In this document: positions 8,379 through 17,821 of the stretch, piece after piece
Layout: the number at the start of each line of letters is the position of its first letter
Position numbering within the stretch: the stretch's first letter is position 1
From: CAVQMC01 sp963713505
GTDB lineage: Bacteria > Bacteroidota > Ignavibacteria > Ignavibacteriales > Ignavibacteriaceae
Length of the DNA: 47,526 nt
NCBI GenBank assembly: GCA_963713505.1
Contig: CAVQMC010000005.1
Coordinates: forward strand, 1-47,526
Reading direction: 5' to 3'
Notes under the pieces: generated by a model
Told to the model about the DNA's origin: nothing
Databases searched by the model: none
What the model saw: the letters and a program-made list of their open reading frames with translations, nothing else
Program-made: the position numbers and the translations under genes

Positions 8379-10484
8379 TTAATTAAATCGTTCCTTTTTT
8401 GTCACAAATTTTTGCCCATTCCAATATCTAATTTGATTTTTGAGAGATCTGAAATATTCCGATGTATATGTTAATGGCGGATTTAAAATGCCATGAATAA
8501 CTAAACTATCTCTGACTATTTGGAAATCATCACTGCAGTCAATATTAAAATCTGACATATTCCGATTACAACGATATATTAAAAAATGAGTATTCGTAAG
8601 TGAATCATATTCTGCAAGCTGGAAATTGAATTCAGATGATCTATCTTTAAAGTAAAAATAACCAGGCAATGGAGAATTCCAACGAAAATATTTTCTGGTT
8701 AAATCAGTTTTCGGCAATAAAATGTACTGATTAAAGTTGGCAATTTTATGATTAACTATATGATAATAGGGAGGTGCCGGAGAACAACCACTGTTTATTT
8801 CGTTTACATCTATATCGAATAAAACTGATCTTTCATATCCATTATTTACGGCGAGCGCAGCTATTTCTTTTTTACCATCTGAATTAAAATCTCCAAGTAT
8901 GGCACTATTTATACCGCCTGAATGCCAAAATGTTTTCATGCTGTCAATTCTTTTACCGGTTACAGCATCCAATGTAAAAATCGCACAAGGATATAAAGGC
9001 AAATTATTTGCAAAAGCATACAATAATTTATGTCTCCCATTATTTATAATTCCAATTAGATTAGTAAAAAATGTAGTTGAATGATGATATTCAAGAGTAG
9101 ATATTGAATCATGAAAAACATACTGCCAAATCTTTTGTTTTTTATAATTATAGCAAATTATGCGGCCATAATTTGGATCTTCAAAAGATATATTTTCATT
9201 ACAAATGAAAACCTCATTTTTTTTATCATTATTTATATCATAAAATTTTACTGAATTATTATAAACATAATTATCCATAGTATTATCACCTTCAAATTTA
9301 CTATTTACGGACCATAACACTTTTCCGCTTTTGTTTGTTATTTGAAAAACTTTTCCTACATAGTTTACTGAAGCAGGATTGTTATCAAAATCCCATATAC
9401 CAGAAAAGAAAATAACGCCCGCTAGCAATATTAATAGAGTAATACTTACAGCTCTTCTTAACATAAATTTGCCTGCCCGCAGCATAAAGTTTTCTTTTTT
9501 TATCTCAACCACATTACGTAGATTAAAAAGATCATCAATAGTTTGAATCCCAATTATTTTAAGGTCTCTATTTGGATAAACAGAAATTAAGTCCTCTAAG
9601 TTATTTTTTGCAGCAGAAAAGTCATCTTCCGGTATTACAAATATTTTACTGGTTGAATAAAAAACGATTTTTGTTTTCTGCTGAATTATTTCTTTTGATA
9701 GCGAAGGAACTTTACCATAATTATCAACTGCACCAGTCAATACTAAGTTGGAATTACTAATTATTTTGGTAGGGGAATCATAAAATCTTAATAATTCTTC
9801 CACAAGATATAAAACTAAAGTAAGACCAAAAGAATTGCCTGAATATTCGGCTAAAGTATTTCCAAAATCAACGTAAACATCCCAATAATTATCTTTTATC
9901 TTAATATAATTACCTGCTATTCGTACAGCATTTTTTAATGCATCCTCAATCTGTTTATTTAATAAAGGATCAAGTTCATAGTTACTCGGTATTACATGAT
10001 AATTATTTCCGGATTTGTTAGGTTTTAACTGTACTGATAATGAACCAAGTAAACCGAAATCATTTTTAAATATTTCTAATCCCTTTTGAATGAGAGGGAA
10101 ACTTACAGTAACATTTGAATGATTATATTCATTACCTTTTAACGCCTCATTTAATTGTTCGTTTTTCTCTTTAACCACAATAATAGAATTGTTCAATAAG
10201 ATTTTTCTTTCACCTGATATATAATTCTCTTCAATATTTGAAGCTTGATTTAAAAGTTCAGCAGTTAGAGAGGGATGCAATCCGGAAATATCAATTAAAG
10301 AAAGTAATTTTGAATAAACATCTATAAATTCTAATAAGTATGATTCAATTGCATTTTTATGATCCTCTTTAAGTAAAATTTTATAAAAGATGAAAATTTG
10401 AAGAAGAGTAATTCGAAGAGAATTAGTTTTTGATAGTTTCTCCCTTAATTTAGAAGCTTCTGTTTCAATTTGAAGAATATCCAT
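8379..10484 (-). CDS. Lon-like (S16) protease domain fused to a membrane anchor and extracytoplasmic propeller-like tail
   Basis: 701 residues. Residues 1-150 are mostly helical. Residues about 150-325 resemble the Lon proteolytic domain: 'YSGNSFGLTLVL' places a Ser (S218) where Lon has its nucleophile, and 'LTGAVDNYGKVPSLSKEI' matches the Lon 'TGE.D..G.V.PIGGLKEK' segment with a Lys (K264). The Ser-Lys spacing of 46 is close to the 43 of E. coli Lon. A transmembrane helix follows (about 344-363, AVSITLLILLAGVIFFSGI). The remaining 335 residues look like VCBS/FG-GAP-type blades ('GDFNSDGKKEI', 'KFYDINNDKKNEVFI') and should lie outside the cytoplasm. There is no AAA+ ATPase module. Assignment of the protease domain is from motifs only; activity is inferred. 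Confidence 0.65.
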   Translation of the reverse strand: MDILQIETEASKLREKLSKTNSLRITLLQIFIFYKILLKEDHKNAIESYLLEFIDVYSKLLSLIDISGLHPSLTAELLNQASNIEENYISGERKILLNNSIIVVKEKNEQLNEALKGNEYNHSNVTVSFPLIQKGLEIFKNDFGLLGSLSVQLKPNKSGNNYHVIPSNYELDPLLNKQIEDALKNAVRIAGNYIKIKDNYWDVYVDFGNTLAEYSGNSFGLTLVLYLVEELLRFYDSPTKIISNSNLVLTGAVDNYGKVPSLSKEIIQQKTKIVFYSTSKIFVIPEDDFSAAKNNLEDLISVYPNRDLKIIGIQTIDDLFNLRNVVEIKKENFMLRAGKFMLRRAVSITLLILLAGVIFFSGIWDFDNNPASVNYVGKVFQITNKSGKVLWSVNSKFEGDNTMDNYVYNNSVKFYDINNDKKNEVFICNENISFEDPNYGRIICYNYKKQKIWQYVFHDSISTLEYHHSTTFFTNLIGIINNGRHKLLYAFANNLPLYPCAIFTLDAVTGKRIDSMKTFWHSGGINSAILGDFNSDGKKEIAALAVNNGYERSVLFDIDVNEINSGCSPAPPYYHIVNHKIANFNQYILLPKTDLTRKYFRWNSPLPGYFYFKDRSSEFNFQLAEYDSLTNTHFLIYRCNRNMSDFNIDCSDDFQIVRDSLVIHGILNPPLTYTSEYFRSLKNQIRYWNGQKFVTKKERFN

Positions 10485-10742
10485 TAATCATTCAGTTAAT
10501 TGAAATACTGATTAATAATTTAATGAAATTATTTATTTATGGGAAGAAAGATTTTGATAAATGTTTTGTTATTTAACGATTACTATTTAAAACATTTTTA
10601 CTGTTGACCGCGCTTATAAAAAAGAAATAAAGAGAGATCTAATATTATCTTAGTGAGAAATTATTTACCATTCATTTGTGAATTATTCAATTAAATTTTA
10701 ATTTTTGATATAAATACTATATAAATACAGTTGCAGTTGTTA

Positions 10743-10943
10743 ATGAATTCTGAAATATTAATAGATATCATTTTGATTGTTAACGGTATCGCATCTTTTG
10801 GCTTTGTAATATATAATTATTCGAATTATTATGTTCGAAATAAAATTTATCCCATAAGTGTGAAGTTAGCATTTTATATGGGTATTGGACTGGGTATTTA
10901 CGGATTAATAGATTTGATATTAATTCTATTAAAAATGTTTTAG
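10743..10943 (+). CDS. Small two-helix membrane protein
   Basis: About 66 residues from the ATG at 10743 (a TTG at 10731 is possible but has no better support). Two hydrophobic spans (IDIILIVNGIASFGFVIYN and YMGIGLGIYGLIDLILILLK) flank a short Tyr/Lys-rich loop. I do not recognise the family. It stands alone between the minus-strand protease-like gene and another small frame. Confidence 0.45.
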   Translation: MNSEILIDIILIVNGIASFGFVIYNYSNYYVRNKIYPISVKLAFYMGIGLGIYGLIDLILILLKMF

Positions 10944-10972
10944 ATTCAATAGAAGAATTTATAGATTAAATT

Positions 10973-11182
10973 ATGTTATGCAATTTGAAATATTTTTTAA
11001 TTATTTCAATTTTTATCATATATACTGCTAGTCTAATATCAAGACAAGTATTCATTGTTAAAACATGTTTAACAAAAGATAATTCGTCTGATAAAGATAT
11101 TGCTAATATTATTAAATCCGGAAGACTTACAAAAAGAAATTTAATATTCCATGCTAATATTTACTTGTGGGCTGGAGAGTAG
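10973..11182 (+). CDS. Possible small signal-peptide-like protein, unknown
   Basis: 69 residues. The N-terminal hydrophobic stretch (YFLIISIFIIYTASLI) resembles a signal peptide or anchor and is followed by a polar, Lys-rich region. No ribosome binding site stands out and no family is recognised. It follows the previous small gene by 30 bp in the same direction. Could be spurious. Confidence 0.3.
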   Translation: MLCNLKYFLIISIFIIYTASLISRQVFIVKTCLTKDNSSDKDIANIIKSGRLTKRNLIFHANIYLWAGE

Positions 11183-11327
11183 ATAAATATTACGGACTTC
11201 TAATAATTATTTACATAATCTTATATAATTTATATTGTAATTAACATAGTATTGAGAAAAAGATCTTATCAGAAATTATGAATAAATCCTAATAACAGTT
11301 TTCCTTAATCCAAAACTTGTGCAATCA

Positions 11328-12104
11328 TCATTTTAATTCTTTTTGAATTTTTTTCGCAGTAGTTCTAATCCATTTTTTATGAATATCATACCATTCAGAT
11401 GAATGCACTCCCAGCTTTCCGGCTTGCCTTGGATGAACTAGTGAAATAAGTTTAATAGGAGTGCCATTTATTTCTATGTTCTGAATTTGGCTGTAGAATT
11501 TTTCATTATTTATCAGTTTCACTTTAGGGTCGAAATATTTAATAAAGTATTTGATCGGTTCATTACCAAGAGTAATTAAATATTCTGCCTTTGATTCTTT
11601 TATTTCATATAATATTTCTTTTCTTCTTGTAACATCTATCTTCCTATTTTCCCGATTGGCTAATCTCATTTTTTGTCTTGGTATTTTATATTTATTAAAT
11701 AAGAAATCCAGTCTTTCTAATGCTTTTACCTGACCGATGTTCAGCATACTAAATGGTACAAGATCGCAGAGCCAGCAATCGTTTCTTGATAAACCGAGCG
11801 GAGTGAGAAATTCACTGTCTAATACATTTCCGGATGGACCGTTAAATTTTTCATTTGCCGGTATAAGTTTACCAGCTTCCGCTGGACACTTGATTTTTCT
11901 AAGGATCAATTCAGTACAATCACCCTTCCAGAATATATAAGGCTCGCTGGCAACTGCTAATGCATTTGCTAAAGTCTTTCCATTATTATCAATCCAGCGT
12001 GCATGAACGGCACTTGCATACACGCCCAAAACAAAAACTTTTTTCGGAGATTTATCGAATTGTTCTACTTTTGTTACTGGCTCACCAAACGGAAAGTTTT
12101 CCAT
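11328..12104 (-). CDS. Uracil-DNA-glycosylase-superfamily-like protein
   Basis: 258 residues, cytoplasmic. The N-terminal 'VFVLGVYASAVHARW' resembles the G-x-Y-P/A-S strand-loop of UDG-superfamily proteins. 'FLTPLGLSRNDCWLCDLVPF' and the C-terminal 'LISLVHPRQAGKLG' resemble, respectively, the mid-domain and the HP(S/R) loop near the DNA-intercalating leucine. The classic catalytic Asp/His pair of family 1 cannot be confirmed by eye, so I call only the superfamily-like fold. It is flanked by long AT-rich spacers and does not appear to be in an operon. Confidence 0.5.
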   Translation of the reverse strand: MENFPFGEPVTKVEQFDKSPKKVFVLGVYASAVHARWIDNNGKTLANALAVASEPYIFWKGDCTELILRKIKCPAEAGKLIPANEKFNGPSGNVLDSEFLTPLGLSRNDCWLCDLVPFSMLNIGQVKALERLDFLFNKYKIPRQKMRLANRENRKIDVTRRKEILYEIKESKAEYLITLGNEPIKYFIKYFDPKVKLINNEKFYSQIQNIEINGTPIKLISLVHPRQAGKLGVHSSEWYDIHKKWIRTTAKKIQKELK

Positions 12105-12499
12105 AATTTTCCCCTAAATATTTGTTTAATTCAAGTTCGTTATCAAACTCAAATATTTTAATTAACCGATTTAATAATTCTTCATCCTTATCTAAAAATC
12201 TGCAAATGTTCCGCTGTCTAAAATTAAGTATGGCTTATCATTTTTATTTGTTTTATAAATTATAACACCCTCAAATACATTTATTACTTAAGCATTAGAG
12301 AATAGTTTATGGTAATTAAAATCATACTTGTGGTATTCGATTTTCATTTTTGATAGAAGATGGTTTAGAATTATAATTTATCTGTTTTCGAGTAAATATT
12401 ACAATAAAGTTTTAGAAAATTTTCTATATTCAATTTATAGTAGGAAATAATGAATTATCTGAAAAAATTACGCGGAATATTTAGTTTATGCGAATAATA
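12105..12499. other. AT-rich spacer
   Basis: About 395 bp without a supported gene. A minus-strand open stretch of about 40 codons just upstream of the UDG-like gene lacks a start codon and may be an older 5' extension. No RNA or repeat is recognised. Confidence 0.3.
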
Positions 12500-12523
12500 A
12501 ACCCGCACCATTCAGTGCGGGTT
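12500..12523 (-). terminator. Hairpin terminator (copy 1 of 2)
   Basis: A perfect 9-bp stem AACCCGCAC / GTGCGGGTT with a 6-nt loop. Read on the minus strand it follows the decayed T9SS tail and is followed by TTTATTATT. An identical hairpin lies at 30163-30186 after the minus-strand repeat protein; both are part of one duplicated segment. Confidence 0.75.
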
Positions 12524-12890
12524 AATTATACCTAACCAGTTTATTTTTACTTCAGCAGCACCATTTTCTTTGAACTGATAAAGCTGCCTATTTGAATTCT
12601 TAAAATATACATTCCGGTTGCAAGTTTATCGGCATTATAATTTATTGAATGTTTTCCGGCTTCAATATTAGTATTAACTAATGTTCCGACTTCTTTACCC
12701 AAAACATTAAAAATCTTGAGTGAAACAAATCCGCTCGTTGGCTGCTGCCAGCTGATTACTGTTGAGTTATTAAATGGATTAGGGTAGCATTCATTAAGAA
12801 CAAACTGATTTGGTGTGCTAATATCGGCATTAACCTCCGGTGAATATTCAAAGGCTCCATCGATATCTATTTGTTTCAATCTGTAATGGT
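12500..12890 (-). repeat. Duplicated T9SS-tail segment, copy 1
   Basis: Partner of 30163-30552. In this copy it carries the tail of a pseudogene interrupted by TAG just upstream. Near identity over the hairpin and the last 50 codons suggests recent duplication or gene conversion. Confidence 0.85.
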
Positions 12891-13116
12891 AGTTTCCTGC
12901 TGACTAATTCTTTGCATTATAAAAATATAAAGTAAATTGCTTTATGCTGCCTGCGTTACTGACAATGTCTACCTTTTGAAAATCTTCATTGTTGAAATTC
13001 CTTTGAATCTCAAAGCCTTTATTGTTTGTATCTGTAACTGTTGACAAGCTGAGCATAACTGAATTGTCTTTCTGCAGTGCTGAAACTAAGACATGTTCTA
13101 CTGATTCATTATTCAT
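12547..13116 (-). pseudogene. Decayed fragment of a T9SS-sorted protein (C-terminal part only)
   Basis: Two minus-strand frames (12904-13116 and 12547-12879) are in the same phase and separated by a TAG at 12904-12906. Across the stop the sense runs 'YFYNAKN*SAGNYHYRLKQIDIDGAFEYS', where related proteins read 'DKNL.AGNYHYRLKQID', so a TTG-to-TAG nonsense change is likely. The fragment contains the 'SALQKDNSVMLS..TVTDTNNKGFEIQR' linker domain and the complete sorting tail 'NECYPNPFNNSTVIS' to 'SSKKMVLLK'. There is no passenger domain or signal peptide. The last 340 bp nearly match the tail of the repeat protein at 30210, so this is a duplicated or orphaned tail. Confidence 0.8.
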
Positions 13117-13292
13117 TCTAAAAACCTATTAACTTGTAATATCTTCATAGTATATTTTGATGAAAGCTACAATATAGTTGCAGTTTTTTAAGAGTTAATT
13201 TTGAGCATACACTAATAATTGCTTTGACATTTAGTACTATATTTAAAAAATTTTCGTAATTTAAAATTATTCTTGAGCTTTATTAATACATA

Positions 13293-16200
13293 GTGACAAC
13301 TTTATTGAAAATTATCGTTTTTGTTCTACTAGTTTGTTTTTTCTTAAGCAATCAAATTATTGCTCAGCCTTCCGGATTAAATATCAATCATATAGGTTTG
13401 GAAGATGGTCTTTCTCAATCCACAATTTATGCTATAGCACAAGACTCAGAAGGTTTTATTTGGTTCGGTACACAAGATGGTTTGAACCGCTATGACGGCT
13501 ATTCTATAACAATATACAAGCACAATCCTTACGATTCGAATTCTTTATCAGACAATACTATCTGGAGTCTTTTAAATGATGGGGAAGGAAATTTATGGAT
13601 CGGGACAATGGCTGGCGGGGTAAACAGATATTCAATAAGGCAGGATAAGTATTTTCATTATTTACATGATGAAAAAGATTCTACTTCAATAAGCGGAGAT
13701 TTTGTAAGTTGCATGTTTAAGGATTCACATGGTGATATTTGGCTTGGTACAAATACAGGCGGACTTAATAGATATATAAGAAATACAAATTCATTTGAAC
13801 ATTTCAAATATTCAAGTTCCAATAAAACTACTATCAGCAATAATTCAATTCATGATATATGTGAAGATAATGATAATAACTTATGGGTTGGAACTTCCGA
13901 CGGACTTTGTAAAATAAATATAGGTAAACAATCAAAAAAATATAATGAACTTTCAAAATTAGGGTTTAAAAGATATTTACATTCTTCAAAAGACAGCGGA
14001 AGTATTTCAGCAAATTATATCCGGGCGCTTTATGTTGATAACCAGGGCAAATTATGGATAGGAACATGGGGTGGCGGTTTAAATTATTATATTAAAAATT
14101 CCGGCAAATTTAATCATTCAAATTATAAGATCCGTTATCGTAAAAATAAATCAGCCAGAACAAACAAATATTTGAACGGAAATTTTGTAGCTTCGATTTT
14201 GGAAGATTCCCAAAATAATTTGTGGGTTGCAACATATGATTCGGGCTTAACTGTTTCATACAATAAGACTAATTTATTTACACCTTGCATTCAGGGTGCT
14301 ATAATGAAGTTGTATAAAGACAGATCAGGTAATATATGGATTGGAACTTTTACGGATGGGGTTAAAATGTATGATCCTCGAAAGAATAGTTTCGTACATT
14401 TTTATAATTCCGATACAAAATCATCTAATAATATCAACTTAATTACCTCCATACTTGAGGATAATACCGGTAAATTATGGATAGGAACTTATGGAGCGGG
14501 TTTAGTACTTTATTCAGAGATAGATAAAAATTATAGTGAGCAAAGAAAGAAAATTAGAACTTTTACTTTCAATTCTGGAAATCCAAATAGTATTAGCAGC
14601 AACAGGGTGATTTCATTATGTGAATCTAAAGATAACAACATTTGGTTGGGCACAGAAGGAGGGGGGGTAAATAGATATAATAAAAATAATAAAAGTTTTA
14701 TACATTACCACCATAAAGACAATGATAGCAATAGTATAGCACATGATCAAATTTCATACACTTATTATGATAAAATGTTAGACGTAATTTGGATTGGTTT
14801 TCTGAATGGAGGAATAGATTATTTCGATTATAAAAATAATATAATTGTGCATTATAACCTCAAAAATAAATCAGATGAAATTATAAATAATGCAGTGGCA
14901 GTAATTTATAGAGGGGAAGAAAGCGGACTATGGGCAGGAACAATAAGAGGCGGAATATTTCATTTTGACAATATTAAAAACATTAATAGTAACAAAATTG
15001 GGGTTTTCAAAAAATATTTCTCTTCAAAGGCAAAAAACAAAGGATTAAATGATAACAGCATTTTCTCAATTTATGAAGATGGAAATGGAAAAATTTGGTT
15101 TGGAACATATGGTGGTGGATTGGATTGTTATCATCCTAAGGACAATTCTTTTACTTACTTTACGGAAGAAAATGGTTTACCAGATAATATTGTATATGGG
15201 ATTTTACCGGATAAAAAAGGAAACTTATGGATGAGTACAAATAAGGGCATTTCAGAGTTTAATCCTTTAGAAAAAATTTTTAGAAATTATGATGCTAAAG
15301 ACGGATTACAATCCAACGAATTTACCCAAGGTGCTTATTTTGCCGGAAAAGATGGTGAATTATTTTTTGGCGGAGTTAACGGTTTTAATTCATTTTATCC
15401 TGAAAGTATTATAGAAAATAATTATTTGCCACCAGTATACTTAACTGATTTCAAGGTTTTTGATAAAAGCATTCCTTTAAATAATGCTATTGCGGATACA
15501 AGGAAAATTGTTCTTTCTTATTCACAAAATTTCTTTTCATTTAAATTTGTCGCACTAAATTATACTGCTCCGGAAAAAAATAAATATGCTTATAAATTGG
15601 AAGGATTTGATAATGATTGGCATTATGTTTCGGCACAACAACGATTTGCAAGTTATACAAACTTAGATCCTGGAAAATATACCCTTCATATTATAGCCTC
15701 TAATAACGACCAGATCTGGAATAAAAAAGGTACATGGTTAACAATACTAGTAACACCGCCTTATTGGATGACGTGGTGGTTTAGAAGTATAGTAATTTTC
15801 TTTATACTTGCAATTGGGATATTAATATATTACAGAAGAATTATTTCATTAAAAAAAGATAAAATTTTACAACAGGAAATTTCCAAACGAATAATTGAAA
15901 AGCAGGAAGAAGAAAGAAGCAGAATTGCGTTAGAAATGCATGATGTATTAGGGCAAGATTTACTGCTAATAAAAAATCGTTTATTGCTGGCAATACCCAA
16001 AGCCAAAATAAGCAATGTAGTTTATGAAAATTTAAATAAAATTTCCGATGATATTTCGAAAGTATTAAAAACCGTAAGAGAAATTTCCCATAATTTGCAC
16101 CCTCCCGATCTGGACCAACTAGGTCTGACCGAAGCAATAAAATCGATACTATACGCGATGAGGAAGGCAACTAAATTAAAAGTTAACGGAGAAATAGATA

Positions 16201-16523
16201 ATATTGACGGATTAATACCAGCAGAAATGGAAATAAATTTAGTTAGAATAATACAAGAAGCAACCGGTAATATCTTAAAGCATTCTGAGGCAACAGAGTA
16301 CAGGATAGAAGTTAAAAAGTTTAATGAATTAATTTTAGTCGAAATTTTTGATAACGGCAAAGGATTTGATGTGAAAAGCATAAAAACAAAACACTGGAGA
16401 CAATCCGGACTTGGATTAATTGGAATGACTGAGAGAGTAAGAATTTTAAATGGAACCTTTGATATTAAATCAATAAAGGGTGAAGGAACAAAAATTAAAA
16501 TTCAAATACCCTATTCAAAATAA
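13293..16523 (+). CDS. Two-component sensor histidine kinase with periplasmic reg_prop propeller
   Basis: 1076 residues. Signal peptide (1-25, ending IIAQ); some 14 repeats of the Reg_prop type ('DNLWVGTSDGL', 'GNIWIGTFTDGV', 'GKIWFGTYGGGLD') forming two 7-blade propellers (about 30-720); a Y_Y_Y immunoglobulin-like domain (about 730-810); one TM helix (about 817-838); then a HisKA_3 dimerisation domain with the phosphoacceptor H883 in 'ERSRIALEMHDVLGQDL'; then an HATPase with N-box 'IIQEATGNILKHS' and 'FDNGKGFD', 'GLGLIGMTERV'. This is the NarX/DesK class, pairing with LuxR-type regulators. The GTG start fits the signal peptide. Unlike Bacteroides hybrid systems, there is no fused receiver; the next gene supplies it. 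The ligand is unknown. Confidence 0.92.
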   Translation: MTTLLKIIVFVLLVCFFLSNQIIAQPSGLNINHIGLEDGLSQSTIYAIAQDSEGFIWFGTQDGLNRYDGYSITIYKHNPYDSNSLSDNTIWSLLNDGEGNLWIGTMAGGVNRYSIRQDKYFHYLHDEKDSTSISGDFVSCMFKDSHGDIWLGTNTGGLNRYIRNTNSFEHFKYSSSNKTTISNNSIHDICEDNDNNLWVGTSDGLCKINIGKQSKKYNELSKLGFKRYLHSSKDSGSISANYIRALYVDNQGKLWIGTWGGGLNYYIKNSGKFNHSNYKIRYRKNKSARTNKYLNGNFVASILEDSQNNLWVATYDSGLTVSYNKTNLFTPCIQGAIMKLYKDRSGNIWIGTFTDGVKMYDPRKNSFVHFYNSDTKSSNNINLITSILEDNTGKLWIGTYGAGLVLYSEIDKNYSEQRKKIRTFTFNSGNPNSISSNRVISLCESKDNNIWLGTEGGGVNRYNKNNKSFIHYHHKDNDSNSIAHDQISYTYYDKMLDVIWIGFLNGGIDYFDYKNNIIVHYNLKNKSDEIINNAVAVIYRGEESGLWAGTIRGGIFHFDNIKNINSNKIGVFKKYFSSKAKNKGLNDNSIFSIYEDGNGKIWFGTYGGGLDCYHPKDNSFTYFTEENGLPDNIVYGILPDKKGNLWMSTNKGISEFNPLEKIFRNYDAKDGLQSNEFTQGAYFAGKDGELFFGGVNGFNSFYPESIIENNYLPPVYLTDFKVFDKSIPLNNAIADTRKIVLSYSQNFFSFKFVALNYTAPEKNKYAYKLEGFDNDWHYVSAQQRFASYTNLDPGKYTLHIIASNNDQIWNKKGTWLTILVTPPYWMTWWFRSIVIFFILAIGILIYYRRIISLKKDKILQQEISKRIIEKQEEERSRIALEMHDVLGQDLLLIKNRLLLAIPKAKISNVVYENLNKISDDISKVLKTVREISHNLHPPDLDQLGLTEAIKSILYAMRKATKLKVNGEIDNIDGLIPAEMEINLVRIIQEATGNILKHSEATEYRIEVKKFNELILVEIFDNGKGFDVKSIKTKHWRQSGLGLIGMTERVRILNGTFDIKSIKGEGTKIKIQIPYSK

Positions 16524-16625
16524 AAATATAAAATTTATCTTCATATACTGAATTATTAAATTGAAAAATTATATACATACAATTAACTTGAATAATTAAT
16601 TCATGGATATTAATTCTGAATAGAA

Positions 16626-17282
16626 ATGAAAGATGAAAAAATAAAAATTATACTTGCAGATGATCATCCGCTGCTGCGTAAAGGACTTAAAGATATTATT
16701 GATGAACAAATCCAATTTGATGTTATTGGGGAAGCGGGGGATGGGGAAGAAGCACTGGATATGATTCAAAAATTAAATCCTCATATTGCTATACTTGATA
16801 TACATATGCCTAAATTAAATGGACTTGAAGTTGTCAGATTGTTAAGACAAAAAAAGATAAATGTGGAATTAATCATTTTAACAATGTATGATAAGGAAAA
16901 CTTCTTTAACCGGGCAATGGATTTGGGGATAAAAGGATATATAATGAAAGATTCTGTATTAACAGAAATCGTTGATGCAATAAAAAGTGTTTCAGAAGGA
17001 AAATATTATATAAGTTCATTAATGACTGGGTTCCTTGTAAAGAAAAGCCAGTTTATAAGTGATGAAGGCGAAGATAGTATCGGAATTTCAAAGTTGACAA
17101 CTTCCGAAAGAAAAATATTAAAAATGATAGCTGCTAATTTAACCACAAAAGAAATTGCGGAGGAACTTTTTTTAAGCATCCATACAGTGGAAACCCATAG
17201 ATCCAATATCTGCCAAAAACTTAACTTAAAAGGGCCAAATGCATTACTGCATTTTGTTTTGGATCATCCAAATACAGTTTGA
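16626..17282 (+). CDS. NarL/FixJ-family response regulator
   Basis: 218 residues. Receiver domain with acidic pair D12/D13, phosphoacceptor D58 ('HIAILDIHMPK'), conserved 'LTMYD' and 'GYIMKDS' lysine; then a LuxR-type HTH (about 152-216: 'LTTSERKILKMIAANLTTKE', 'LFLSIHTVETHRSNICQKL'). It lies 100 bp after the HisKA_3 kinase gene, the usual partner class, so the kinase almost certainly phosphorylates this regulator. Target promoters are unknown; the adjacent receiver and T9SS cargo genes are candidates by position only. Confidence 0.93.
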   Translation: MKDEKIKIILADDHPLLRKGLKDIIDEQIQFDVIGEAGDGEEALDMIQKLNPHIAILDIHMPKLNGLEVVRLLRQKKINVELIILTMYDKENFFNRAMDLGIKGYIMKDSVLTEIVDAIKSVSEGKYYISSLMTGFLVKKSQFISDEGEDSIGISKLTTSERKILKMIAANLTTKEIAEELFLSIHTVETHRSNICQKLNLKGPNALLHFVLDHPNTV

Positions 17283-17442
17283 TAATATTAAAGATTCCTA
17301 AATTATAGAATATACTTACCTTTAAGTATATCTATGGTTAATAATGAGTAAATAAATACTACTTCCTTCCGATTGTTATTCCTTTTAAATTATTCAATTT
17401 TTATTCGTAATTATTTAAAAACAAAGTTGGAATATCATTACT

Positions 17443-17793
17443 GTGAAATTTCTTATTGTTGACGATAATGATGAAATGCGAAAAATAATCAGAGAATCTA
17501 TTTGCAACGAAACAGATAGCATACATGAATGTTCCGACGGAGAGGAAGCAATTCAATCATATCCAGAATTTTTACCGGATTATGTCATTATGGATATAAG
17601 GATGAAAACTGTAAACGGATTGGTAGCAACAAAATTGATTAACGAAAAATATCCTGATTCTCATGTAGTCATTGTGACGGATTATGATATACCTTCATTT
17701 AGACATGCGGCACTAGATGCGGGAGCTTGTGCTTTCTTTTCAAAAGAAAATCTTTTAAAAGTAAAAGAGTTTATAATTAAAAAAGCAGTTTAA
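17443..17793 (+). CDS. Stand-alone receiver-domain protein
   Basis: 116 residues, receiver domain only. Acidic residues D7/D8, phosphoacceptor D51 ('YVIMDIRMKTVNG'), Thr in 'VIVTDYD' and the conserved Lys in 'AFFSKENL' are all present, so phosphorylation should be possible. There is no output domain, so it may act as a phosphate sink or as a partner-binding switch. The GTG start is used. It is followed after 28 bp by a T9SS-cargo gene in the same direction. Confidence 0.9.
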   Translation: MKFLIVDDNDEMRKIIRESICNETDSIHECSDGEEAIQSYPEFLPDYVIMDIRMKTVNGLVATKLINEKYPDSHVVIVTDYDIPSFRHAALDAGACAFFSKENLLKVKEFIIKKAV

Positions 17794-17821
17794 TTTAAAT
17801 TAATTAAAAGGAGTAACTTAA

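Noticed and set aside
15841..16381. Minus-strand frames of 109 and 119 codons over the kinase domain
   Set aside because: Antisense shadows of a kinase whose motifs (H883, N-box, G-box) are unmistakable on the + strand.
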